The position numbers and the translations under genes are program-made. This document shows positions 7,327 to 14,278 of a DNA stretch of 16,492 bases, piece by piece. Position 1 is the stretch's first letter, and each line of letters begins with the position of its first letter. The stretch spans positions 1-16,492 of the forward strand of contig MHDW01000158.1 of the NCBI GenBank assembly GCA_001803645.1, given 5' to 3'. The notes below the pieces were generated by a model. That model ran no database searches, was not told the DNA's origin, and saw only the letters and a list, made by a program, of their open reading frames with translations. This DNA comes from Nitrospirae bacterium GWC2_42_7 (lineage in GTDB: Bacteria; Nitrospirota; Thermodesulfovibrionia; Thermodesulfovibrionales; UBA6898).

Positions 7327-8020
7327 CCCCGAAGGTTTCTTTAAAAGATTCAGAGATGTTTTCCTTGAAATCATCCTCATTAATGTCAGGCAATAATTCT
7401 TTTAACCCTGTCATATAATTACTTGCCGGAGATGTTCTCTCCTCTCCGAATATATTCCGCAATAGATCTTCGTTGTACAAAAATGGAATGCAGCCCTGCT
7501 GAAGCAGTCCGTTAACCCAGCGTTTCTGGGCAGAACCGACTATCTTTTTGTTCTGTATCATAATTTCCCCAAATGAACTTGAATTGAAGCAGACGGGGCT
7601 TTTCGCAAGGATCCGTCCCTTTTCCCTCTTCTCCTTTGATACTGCCTGAATACCGGTATTTTCGAACGCAAGGATAAAGGCCTTGCTTATTTTTTCATAA
7701 CTATCGAAAAGTCCTTTTGAAAAAAGCCCCTTATCAGTCCTGACAGAGAAACTGTAAGTTAATTCTTTGTCATGCAGTATGGCTCTCCCACCCGTAGGTC
7801 TTCTGACGATCGGTATTTTATTGGTTTCGCAATAACTGATGTTGATTTCAGATGTCTTCTGGAAATGTCCAAGGCTGAGTGAAGGTTTGTCCCAGCCATA
7901 CAACCTTAGGGTCGGAGGTGAAAAGCCTTTTCTTACACAGGATGCAATAGCTTCATCAAGTGCCATATTAAAAGAAGCACTGCAATTTCCTGAATCGATC
8001 AGCCGCCATGTCTTTTCCAT
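7193..8020 (-). CDS. Lipoate/octanoate acyltransferase, LipM-like (LplA/LipB family)
   Basis: 275 aa, the size of LipM. Family motifs: LRLYGWDKPSLSLGHFQ (residues 38-54), IVRRPTGGRAILHDKELTYS (71-90), then KSPVCFNSSSFGEI (140-152) and KKIVGSAQKRW (158-168), followed by LLQQGCIPF. The GGRAxLHDxELTYS form and the Cys in the CF motif (C144) match octanoyltransferases of the LipM type, where that cysteine forms the acyl-enzyme, better than ATP-using LplA. The expected role is moving octanoate from acyl carrier protein to the lipoyl domain of GcvH or 2-oxoacid dehydrogenases; a lipoate ligase is the alternative. ATG 8020 is the first start after an in-frame stop; no clear Shine-Dalgarno. Its 3' end overlaps the convergent membrane-protein gene. 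It lies 86 bases after the globin-sensor gene. Confidence 0.85.
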   Translation of the reverse strand: MEKTWRLIDSGNCSASFNMALDEAIASCVRKGFSPPTLRLYGWDKPSLSLGHFQKTSEINISYCETNKIPIVRRPTGGRAILHDKELTYSFSVRTDKGLFSKGLFDSYEKISKAFILAFENTGIQAVSKEKREKGRILAKSPVCFNSSSFGEIMIQNKKIVGSAQKRWVNGLLQQGCIPFLYNEDLLRNIFGEERTSPASNYMTGLKELLPDINEDDFKENISESFKETFGVSLVLSHPSLEESLLAEELELQKYHPIAYSYQQGTQVLQKQPDQ

Positions 8021-8052
8021 AAAAAAGAATAAATCGGAGCACGTGCTTTAAT

Positions 8053-8084
8053 CAAGTAAAGTTCGAACAACTTAAAATTACTTG
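8053..8084. promoter_or_regulatory. Hairpin upstream of the LipM-like gene
   Basis: CAAGTAA (8053-8059) and TTACTTG (8078-8084) are inverted, enclosing AAGTT (8059-8063)/AACTT (8069-8073) and an 8-bp palindrome GTTCGAAC (8061-8068). It lies in the 86-base gap between the globin-sensor stop and the LipM-like start. No T run follows on the minus strand. It could be a leader hairpin or operator. Confidence 0.3.
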
Positions 8085-8106
8085 TGGGAATTTCTTTTAT
8101 CCAATA

Positions 8107-9252
8107 TCAGTCTGCAGATGGAAGTATTATAACCGCCTTTGTCCCCTGCCCGGGGACAGGACTGATAGAAAGTTTTGAATAGTTCTTCATGGCCGCAAGC
8201 CTTGCTATTGGAAGCCCAAAACCTGTTCCTTCCTGTTTTGTTGAAAAAAATGGAGAATAAATCTTCTCCGAATCTTCATCTCTCAATGGGATGCCGGTGT
8301 TAAATATTTCGATCCTTACTCTTCCTGGAAGAAAAGGGTCTGAACTCGATGTTATCCTTATATAAGGGTCATCAGTGCCCACAGCCTCAAAGCTGTTTTC
8401 AAGCATATAATAAAACATACTTTCTATATCCTTGATATCAACAAGTATATTAGCTGCTTTTTTATCAAGATCAATCTCTACTTTAATTGCGCTAAATCCT
8501 GCTCGGGATTTAAGAAGCCCGACAACTTTTTCTATAATCACTTCGAGCGATGTCACGGTTAGTTCAGGTTCCTTCTGGGATATATCTGCAAAAATGCTTA
8601 TGTCCTTTATCATCTTTTCGCATGCGGAACTGTCGGTAAGGACTGATTCGTAAACATCATAAAGGGGATCTCCAATGCCGGCTTTCCTCTGGAGCCTCTT
8701 TATATTTCCCCCTATAACCACGATCTTATTTCTTATCCTGTCAGCAACTCCTCTGATTATGTTCATATCGCATCTTGCGTGTGCTGAAATATATGCATCC
8801 GTTTCCACAAGGATACAGAAGTCAAACAACCTGTTAACTGCCGCTGAAACAACGCCCTGCTTTTCTGAAGGTATCTCACTGAAGATTATCTGCTCGCAAA
8901 ACTGTCGCGAAATGGAGAAACCGAGATTTGAATATCTCTGGTCAAGGTTTATCTCAACATGCCTGATGCCTATTCTCCAAAGGTATTCCATGAAATCTTC
9001 CCCTGAATTCCATTTAAACAGGGATTCAAACCAGCCTGCCCATGCCTTTTTAAGCGAACCCGGGGTCTCGTAATGTTTCAAATACATGCTCGTCTCTGGG
9101 ATATCAAGGAAGAAATCATAAAGATAAACCGAAAAATCTTCTTTCCTTTTTATGAATATATTTCTATATGGGGCAAGAGCTGCAAACTCTTTTTCGCCAA
9201 GCCCGATCTTTTCCTTAAAAAGAAGCAGTTTTTGATATGGAACAGGGACCAC
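8107..9252 (-). CDS. Globin-coupled sensor histidine-kinase-like protein lacking the phospho-acceptor His
   Basis: 381 aa. Residues about 15-150 are a protoglobin/globin-coupled sensor: Y45 (LYDFFLDIPET) fits the distal B10 tyrosine, W71/W74 (KAWAGWFESLF) lie in the conserved helix, and H98 (RIGIRHVEINLDQRYSNLGF) is the expected heme-proximal histidine. O2, NO or redox sensing is therefore likely. Residues 160-225 align with a dimerisation helix, but the usual AHEIRNPL box reads ADRIRNKI: D171 replaces the phospho-acceptor His. The ATPase domain follows with N286 in the N-box (MLENSFEAV), a variant G1 box (FNTGIP, normally DxGxG) and an intact G2 box (EGTGFGLPIA, 341-350). GTG start with GAGGAG six bases upstream. 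It sits between the CooT-like and LipM-like genes. Domain calls are strong; whether it can transfer phosphate is doubtful. Confidence 0.9.
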   Translation of the reverse strand: MVPVPYQKLLLFKEKIGLGEKEFAALAPYRNIFIKRKEDFSVYLYDFFLDIPETSMYLKHYETPGSLKKAWAGWFESLFKWNSGEDFMEYLWRIGIRHVEINLDQRYSNLGFSISRQFCEQIIFSEIPSEKQGVVSAAVNRLFDFCILVETDAYISAHARCDMNIIRGVADRIRNKIVVIGGNIKRLQRKAGIGDPLYDVYESVLTDSSACEKMIKDISIFADISQKEPELTVTSLEVIIEKVVGLLKSRAGFSAIKVEIDLDKKAANILVDIKDIESMFYYMLENSFEAVGTDDPYIRITSSSDPFLPGRVRIEIFNTGIPLRDEDSEKIYSPFFSTKQEGTGFGLPIARLAAMKNYSKLSISPVPGQGTKAVIILPSAD

Positions 9253-9365
9253 GTTTTTCTCCTCAGTGTTCTAAGTTAAAGATATCACCAAAATCTATTT
9301 TTTCCAAACATAAACACCATCATGCATTTTCGCAGGGCTCTGACAGGGATCAGATAGAATACTGC

Positions 9366-9554
9366 TTACTTCTTCTCAAGCAATATTCTGCCTTTTAGAA
9401 ATAATATCTCTTTTATCTCGCCCTCAAAGATCTTCTGCTCACCAAAAAGGTTCTTCATAAAGATCTTCCCGTTTTCGGGTTTCATTATATCCACACTTTC
9501 GAGGTAAAGCTCTTCAGTGCCATTTTTGTAAACATATGCATTCGTCTCACACAT
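9366..9554 (-). CDS. CooT-family small nickel-binding protein
   Basis: 62 aa beginning MCETNAYVYKNGTEELYLESVD, with NLFGEQKIFEGEIKEI in the middle and a short basic end. This is the compact all-beta CooT family. In characterised CooT the cysteine right after the start methionine binds Ni(II), and that Cys2 is present here. CooT was first described as an accessory protein for nickel insertion into carbon monoxide dehydrogenase, but most family members, like this one, have no CODH genes nearby. ATG 9554 has AAGGAG at 9567-9562, seven bases upstream, and a near-consensus promoter. The gap to the globin-sensor gene is 113 bases, so the two may share a transcript. Family call is good; the client enzyme is unknown. 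Confidence 0.85.
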   Translation of the reverse strand: MCETNAYVYKNGTEELYLESVDIMKPENGKIFMKNLFGEQKIFEGEIKEILFLKGRILLEKK

Positions 9555-9578
9555 TTTTATTCTCCTTTGTATATTCTG

Positions 9579-9607
9579 AGTATAAGAAATCAGAACCTCT
9601 ATGTCAA
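9579..9607 (-). promoter_or_regulatory. Sigma-70-type promoter for the CooT-like/globin-sensor cluster
   Basis: On the minus strand: TTGACA (9607-9602), 17 bases, TATACT (9584-9579). Both boxes are at or near consensus with ideal spacing. The start would be near 9572, about 18 bases before the CooT-like ATG. Confidence 0.7.
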
Positions 9608-9646
9608 AAGAATATTATTTCAGTAAAGTTTCAATGGACCGGGGAA

Positions 9647-9785
9647 CATAACTCCCCCTTCCCCTGCTTAAGGCACCTACTGTTGGCTCTTATCTTAAGA
9701 GGGGGTGCCAAAGGCTGGGGCGTTAACTTAAGAGGGTGGTTCATATTCCTCCCCTTAAGATAAGGGGAGGGGAGGAGGGGTTATG
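9647..9785. repeat. MITE-like palindromic element with imperfect terminal inverted repeats
   Basis: About 139 bases. The left end CATAACTCCCCCTTCCCCT (9647-9665) is inverted imperfectly as AGGGGAGGAGGGGTTATG (9768-9785). Inside are a perfect 10-bp hairpin with a three-base loop, CCTCCCCTTA (9748-9757)/TAAGGGGAGG (9761-9770), and GGCACC (9672-9677)/GGTGCC (9704-9709). CTTAAG-containing units recur within it. The strong C-rich/G-rich strand bias differs from its AT-rich surroundings. It contains no gene, so it would be non-autonomous. Confidence 0.55.
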
Positions 9786-9989
9786 ATCCTTCCACGTTTC
9801 ACCAAAAGAATGCACTTATCTCACGATCTTCCTGTTGAAAAAAGAATTTGATTGTGATAAAGTTCTTTATATTCGTTTGGCGCTGATGGCTTCTCGTTTG
9901 AAATAATTCCTAAACATCGTTAGAACAATATAATTTTGAACAACTGCCAGTATTAAGCAGAAAAACTTTCCTTGTTTTTGAGGTAAACG

Positions 9990-10005
9990 CAGGTTTTTTA
10001 ACCTG
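9990..10005 (+). promoter_or_regulatory. Hairpin just upstream of the ntrB start
   Basis: CAGGTT (9990-9995) and AACCTG (10000-10005) form a perfect 6-bp stem with a TTTT loop, 12 bases before the ntrB ATG, where no Shine-Dalgarno is visible. It may affect translation or bind a regulator. Confidence 0.3.
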
Positions 10006-10017
10006 ATCCATAAGATA

Positions 10018-11049
10018 ATGATTTCGCTCGATTCGATCATAAACAGCCTTGAAGAAACTATTATACTTTTTGATAGAAGCCTGAAGATAACCTATTTAAA
10101 TAAAACAGGTGAAGAGCTTTTTCAGAAAAGCACAAAGGACATCCTCGGGAAGAAACTGCCGGAGATAATCAAGGATACGGATCCAATCTCCCCTTTGATC
10201 GATAAAGTGATAGCCGAAGGAAGATCTTTCAGGGTAAAGTCAGCGACCTTAAACACAGGGCAGGGTATCAATATTGATTTCAATCTGTCGCCATTTTTTA
10301 TAAACAGCAAAATAGAAGGCGCTGTCCTGTCAATATCCAAAAATATTAATCTTATTGAAAGAGAAGACTACAGTTTTGACTCGATCGATTATCTCATCGG
10401 CTCCATTGCTCATGAAATAAAAAACCCTCTTGGTGGTATAAAAGGCGCTGCTCAGTTGCTGCGCAATAACACGCAAGGTGCGTGTATTGACGACTGTGTT
10501 GACCTTATCATTAAGGAAACTGACAGGCTGAATTTGATCCTTCAGGATTATTTGACTGCATGTAAGAAACCTACACTTAATGCTCTGAACATACATGAAG
10601 TTATGGAAAAAACACTGACCATTATGAATATAACAATAAAAAAAGCAGGAATTTCATTAAAAAGGGTGTACGATCCCAGCCTGCCTCAAATCAGGGGAGA
10701 TGAGGGAAAACTCCTGCAAGTCTTCTTAAACATTGTAAAAAACGCCGTTGAATCTATGAAAAAAGGCGGAAGACTTGAAATATCTACTCATCCTTCGGAT
10801 GAATTATTCAAAGAAAATGATAAGATCAAGCGGATGGCGCTTATTTCTATCAAAGATACAGGCAAAGGCATTGCTGAAGATGACTTAAAAAAGATCTTTC
10901 TGCCATTTTATACAAAAAAGAAATACGGCTCTGGCATAGGTCTTGCTCTCTCAAATAAGATCTTAAGAGACCACAAGGGCTTCATAAAGGTTAAAAGCCA
11001 GAAAAATAAGGGCACCTGCTTTTATATTTATCTGCCTTTCGAGAAATAA
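10018..11049 (+). CDS. ntrB: Nitrogen-regulation-type sensor histidine kinase NtrB (PAS-HisKA-HATPase)
   Basis: 343 aa, cytoplasmic, close to the usual NtrB length. Residues 1-110 are a PAS domain (LEETIILFDRSLKITYLN...GEELF). The H-box SIAHEIKNPLGGIKGAAQLL (H132) is nearly identical to the NtrB signature. The ATPase has N242 (NIVKNAVESM), G1 DTGKGI (280-285), the F-box FLPFYTKK and G2 GSGIGLALS (304-312). It should phosphorylate, and under nitrogen sufficiency dephosphorylate, the NtrC encoded next. Stop TAA and the ntrC ATG overlap by one base (TAATG), indicating coupling. No glnA, glnB or amt gene is in the window, so the nitrogen role rests on sequence resemblance. No Shine-Dalgarno precedes ATG 10018, but an in-frame stop at 9979 limits upstream choices. 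Confidence 0.88.
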   Translation: MISLDSIINSLEETIILFDRSLKITYLNKTGEELFQKSTKDILGKKLPEIIKDTDPISPLIDKVIAEGRSFRVKSATLNTGQGINIDFNLSPFFINSKIEGAVLSISKNINLIEREDYSFDSIDYLIGSIAHEIKNPLGGIKGAAQLLRNNTQGACIDDCVDLIIKETDRLNLILQDYLTACKKPTLNALNIHEVMEKTLTIMNITIKKAGISLKRVYDPSLPQIRGDEGKLLQVFLNIVKNAVESMKKGGRLEISTHPSDELFKENDKIKRMALISIKDTGKGIAEDDLKKIFLPFYTKKKYGSGIGLALSNKILRDHKGFIKVKSQKNKGTCFYIYLPFEK

Positions 11050-12440
11050 TGGACAAACGAATATTAATAATTGACGACGATGAAAGTATAATCTGGGTTA
11101 TCAAGAAAGCACTTGAGCCCTTTGGTTACAGCATTATATCAAGGACAAAACTCGCTTCAGGATTAAGAGCGGTGCAGGATAACCCTAACGTAATTCTTCT
11201 TGACCTTGTTCTTCCTGACGGGGACGGGCTTGAAGGCCTAAGAGAAATCCGCTCTTTAAATCCTGATGCTATTGTTATCATGGTCACAGCCCACGCAAAG
11301 ATGCAGAGCACGATAACAGCTATGAAAGAAGGTGCCTACGACTATCTCGAAAAACCCTTTGATATTGAAGAACTGAAAATAGTTGTTGAGAAGGCCTTCA
11401 GAGATCTCTCTTTAAGAGAAGAATTAAAGCAGCTCAAGAAAGCTTCTTTAGAAACTGAATCTCCCCAGATGCTCGGGAAAAGCCCTGGAATGTTAAAAGT
11501 ATTCAAGGATATCGGCAGGGCTGCTCCAAAAGACATCACTGTTTTGATAACAGGCGAAAGCGGCACAGGAAAAGAACTTGTGGCAAAGGCTATTCATTAT
11601 AACAGTAAGCGCTCGCTAGGTCCGTTTGTTGCAATAAATTCAGCATCTCTGCCTAAAGAACTGCTTGAGTCAGAACTGTTCGGTTATAAGAAAGGGGCTT
11701 TTACCGGAGCTTTAAAGGAAAAAGCAGGCAAGATAGAAACAGCCAACAGCGGGACTTTATTCCTTGATGAGATCTCGGAAATGGACTCAGGCCTTCAGGC
11801 AAAAATACTACGCTTCATTCAGGAGAATGAATTCACCCCACTGGGCAGCAATGAAATAGTTAAAGCAAATGTTAGAATTATAGGCGCTACCAACAAGAAC
11901 CTCTCCGAAGCCGTATCAAACGGCAGTTTCAGGGAAGACCTGTACTACAGGTTCAATGTTGTTCAGATAAAAATACCGCCTCTCAGGGAAAGGCAAGAAG
12001 ACATTCCCCTGCTCATAAAACATTTTCTGAGGGAAACATCTGAAAAACTTGAAACAGGAGAAAAAGCACTCTCCAAAGATGCAAGAGCTCTGCTCCTAAA
12101 ATATGACTGGCCCGGCAATGTACGCGAACTCGAAAATGTAATAAAAAGAGCATGCGTTCTTTCAACAGGATCTGTTATCGAAAAGAAAGACCTTCTGCTC
12201 GAAGAAGATAGTTCATATACTGTAAAGGATTTCCTGGAAGAAAAACTGAAACGTTATCTGAAAGACATGACAAAGGTGTCGAATTTCAATCTTTACGACG
12301 CAGTGCTCTCAGAAGTTGAAAAAGCCCTTATCTCTATAGTCCACAGGGAAACAAACAACAACCAGCTTAAAACAGCAAAGGTGCTCGGTATAAACCGTAA
12401 TACTCTGAGGTCTAAAATCAATAAATATAAAATAAAATAG
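11049..12440 (+). CDS. ntrC: Sigma-54-dependent response regulator NtrC (REC-AAA+-Fis)
   Basis: 463 aa, very close to NtrC length. Receiver 1-118: D10/D11, phospho-site D52 (VILLDLVLPDGDG), T80 and K102 (YLEKPF). AAA+ domain about 140-375: Walker A GESGTGKE (169-176), the sigma-54-contacting loop GAFTGA (216-221), Walker B GTLFLDEIS (235-243), sensor I GATNKNL and PLRERQEDIPLL, and arginine-finger region WPGNVREL. The C-terminal Fis-type helix-turn-helix is NNQLKTAKVLGINRNTLRSK, ending at residue 463. It activates sigma-54 promoters after phosphorylation by its partner kinase. Translationally coupled to ntrB. I found no clear -24/-12 element in the window that would mark a local target. Confidence 0.92.
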   Translation: MDKRILIIDDDESIIWVIKKALEPFGYSIISRTKLASGLRAVQDNPNVILLDLVLPDGDGLEGLREIRSLNPDAIVIMVTAHAKMQSTITAMKEGAYDYLEKPFDIEELKIVVEKAFRDLSLREELKQLKKASLETESPQMLGKSPGMLKVFKDIGRAAPKDITVLITGESGTGKELVAKAIHYNSKRSLGPFVAINSASLPKELLESELFGYKKGAFTGALKEKAGKIETANSGTLFLDEISEMDSGLQAKILRFIQENEFTPLGSNEIVKANVRIIGATNKNLSEAVSNGSFREDLYYRFNVVQIKIPPLRERQEDIPLLIKHFLRETSEKLETGEKALSKDARALLLKYDWPGNVRELENVIKRACVLSTGSVIEKKDLLLEEDSSYTVKDFLEEKLKRYLKDMTKVSNFNLYDAVLSEVEKALISIVHRETNNNQLKTAKVLGINRNTLRSKINKYKIK

Positions 12441-12443
12441 ATT

Positions 12444-12586
12444 ATGCTTAACAAAGAACTTCTTGATATGCTCGCCTGCCCAAAATACAAAGGAGATGGC
12501 CTGATCTGCAAGAACTGCAGGTAATCTATCCTATACGTCAAGACATACCTGTAATACTGTCGAATGAAGCTGCTGCCATTTCCTGA
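12444..12586 (+). pseudogene. Broken Trm112/YcaR-like small zinc-ribbon gene
   Basis: ATG 12444 opens MLNKELLDMLACPKYKGDGLIC (continuing KNCR) and stops at 12522-12524. Shifting to the -1 frame at 12521 continues VIYPIRQDIPVILSNEAAAIS and stops at 12584-12586. Together they read like a Trm112-family protein, whose usual order is a LLxxLACPxCxG start, an LIC segment, then YPIRDGIPVML and an EA end. Three lesions are visible: the second cysteine of CPxC is Tyr, about eight to ten residues are missing between the two halves, and the frame shifts by one base. It starts four bases after ntrC with no ribosome-binding site. Trm112 proteins are about 60 aa partners of methyltransferases or glycosyltransferases. 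A sequencing indel could explain the shift but not the other two changes. Confidence 0.7.
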
Positions 12587-12605
12587 TAGACTGCGATAAA
12601 ACTTC

Positions 12606-12634
12606 TTGTTGTATTTCTTGTATTATGGTATAAA
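12606..12634 (+). promoter_or_regulatory. Extended -10 promoter for the MshEN-PilT gene
   Basis: TTGTTG (12606-12611), 17 bases, TATAAA (12629-12634) preceded by TGG, an extended -10 (TGn). Start near 12641 would give a leader of about 57 bases ending in the GGAGG at 12686-12690. Confidence 0.5.
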
Positions 12635-12697
12635 TATTTCATCAAGCAAGATTCACTAATTCTCAGTCATCCCTTAAAATTTGACGGAGGCAAGAAA

Positions 12698-14272
12698 ATG
12701 GCAGCGGATAACAGGAAAGATAAAAAACCGATGATCGGGGAGATACTCGTACAATACGGGGTAATCACACCGAACATGTTGAAGAATGCGCTCAGACACC
12801 AGTCACAGGTGGGCGGACAGATAGGTTCCATTTTGATAGAAATGGAATATTTGACAACTGATAATCTTCTTGAATTTCTTTCCAAACAGTTAGGCGTTCC
12901 TTCGGCCAACCTGTTCAAGCTCGATATTCCTCAGAATGTCCTCAAGGCCCTGCCCTTCGCAAAGATAAAGGAATACAAGGTCATTCCTCTGGAAGTAGAT
13001 GAAAAGTTCACGCTTGCCATGGTAAATCCACAGGATTATGTGGCTATTAAGGATATTGAATTTATTCTCGGCAAAAGAGTAAATCCTGTTGTAGTTACAT
13101 CCCAGCAGATGAATGCAGCCATAAAAAGCCTTGAATCCTGCGGTCTTGAAGCTATTAGAGGCGAAGAAATGGAAAAAAACTGCAAAGCCACACGGCAAGA
13201 AGTTGCAGGCGATATTAAAATACTGCTCAAGCAACTTTCTGATACAAAGGCCACTGACCTGCAGCTTACCGCAGGTGTCCCGCCAAGTCTTAAGATGAGC
13301 ACTGAACTTCAACGGTTGAACATGCCTCCTCTTACGCCGGAAAATATGAAGATCTATGCTAACGCCTTAATTCCGGAAGAACATGCTGCAAGATTCGAAG
13401 CAGAAAGTGACCTTGATTTCGCATTCACAGATATGGAATTCGGCAGATTCAGGGTGAACATTTATAAACAGAGAAATTCTGTATCCATCACTCTCCGCCG
13501 TATACCTGACAGTATACCTGACCTGAAAGAACTCGGGCTTCCTGAAGACTTCGAGAATTTTGCATTAAAACCGCAGGGACTTATTTTGATCACAGGGCCG
13601 GCCGGCCACGGTAAATCAACGACAATGGCAGCTTTGGTTGATATTATCAATACAAAAAGAAAGTGCAACATAATAACCCTTGAAGACCCGATAGAATACC
13701 TGCATAAACATAAGAACAGCAACGTAAATCAGAGAGAGATCGGCATGGATACTGCTTCCTTCCATGAAGGACTCAAACACATTTTCAGACAGGACCCTGA
13801 CGTTATCGTTATTGGGGAGATGCGCGACCCTGACAGTTTCAAAATTGCCCTGCAGGCAGCTGAAACAGGCCATCTGGTTTTAAGCACTCTTCATTCAAGA
13901 AATGCTACATCAACTATAGACCGGGTCATTGATATCTTTCCACCAGACCAGCAGGCACAGATAAAGACTCAGATCGCAGACTCACTTATTATGATCCTGT
14001 CACAAAGACTGGTTATGAAAAAAGACAAAACAGCACCTGTTCTGGCATATGAAAAACTTGTTAACTCATATAAGATCAAGAATTTCATCCGTGAGGGCAA
14101 GACACATCAGATAAGGACTCAGATGCAGCTGCCGGGCGAAGATTATTCTTCTATTGATGTAAGTCTTGCAAAGCTATGTCTAGCTGGGACGATATCCCTC
14201 GAAGAAGGCCTGAAACATGCTGATAATACTGCATTCTATCAGGATACGGTTAAAAGCCGGGGAATAAAATAA
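12698..14272 (+). CDS. PilT-type pilus retraction ATPase with N-terminal MshEN-like domain
   Basis: 524 aa, against about 350 for ordinary PilT. The C-terminal half is PilT-like: Walker A GPAGHGKST (300-308), Asp box NIITLEDPIEY (324-334), Walker B VIVIGEMRD (369-377), His box AETGHLVLSTLH (388-399), and KIKNFIREGKTHQI (459-472), the PilT retraction signature (usually AIRNLIREGK). The GspE/PilB zinc tetracysteine is absent. Residues 12-35 and 41-64 are two 24-residue MshEN repeats with the standard five-residue spacer, the c-di-GMP-binding unit of MshE, but the lead Arg of each is replaced (M12, Q41) and the second Gly is E50. GGAGG lies seven bases before ATG 12698. Cytoplasmic base of a type IV pilus machine; other pilus genes are not in the window. 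It ends six bases from the convergent phosphofructokinase gene. Confidence 0.9.
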   Translation: MAADNRKDKKPMIGEILVQYGVITPNMLKNALRHQSQVGGQIGSILIEMEYLTTDNLLEFLSKQLGVPSANLFKLDIPQNVLKALPFAKIKEYKVIPLEVDEKFTLAMVNPQDYVAIKDIEFILGKRVNPVVVTSQQMNAAIKSLESCGLEAIRGEEMEKNCKATRQEVAGDIKILLKQLSDTKATDLQLTAGVPPSLKMSTELQRLNMPPLTPENMKIYANALIPEEHAARFEAESDLDFAFTDMEFGRFRVNIYKQRNSVSITLRRIPDSIPDLKELGLPEDFENFALKPQGLILITGPAGHGKSTTMAALVDIINTKRKCNIITLEDPIEYLHKHKNSNVNQREIGMDTASFHEGLKHIFRQDPDVIVIGEMRDPDSFKIALQAAETGHLVLSTLHSRNATSTIDRVIDIFPPDQQAQIKTQIADSLIMILSQRLVMKKDKTAPVLAYEKLVNSYKIKNFIREGKTHQIRTQMQLPGEDYSSIDVSLAKLCLAGTISLEEGLKHADNTAFYQDTVKSRGIK

Positions 14273-14278
14273 GAGACA

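Larger units (their letters stand above)
9555..10017. other. 463-base gene-poor stretch
   Basis: This divergent region between the CooT-like gene and ntrB holds the minus-strand promoter at 9579-9607, the palindromic element at 9647-9785 and a small hairpin at 9990-10005. From 9786 to 9989 I see only AT-rich sequence; TATAAT near 9929-9934 could be an ntrB -10 box but has no good -35. No coding potential is credible. Confidence 0.6.

Noticed and set aside
9255..9364. Tiny frame MHDGVYVWKK between the CooT-like and globin-sensor genes
   Set aside because: Only ten codons, no Shine-Dalgarno and no recognisable similarity.
9536..9763. 75-codon plus-strand frame through the palindromic element
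   Set aside because: It overlaps the CooT-like start and its promoter, and codes for low-complexity sequence produced by the repeat.
9880..9910. Sigma-54-like TGGCGC upstream of ntrB
   Set aside because: The GG and GC dinucleotides are eight rather than ten bases apart and there is no TTGC -12 element.
12515..12530. Programmed -1 frameshift in the Trm112-like gene
   Set aside because: No slippery heptamer is present at the junction, and a lost cysteine and missing middle residues point to decay instead.
12890..13873. Several minus-strand frames opposite the PilT gene
   Set aside because: They are shadows of a strongly conserved ATPase and show no family features.
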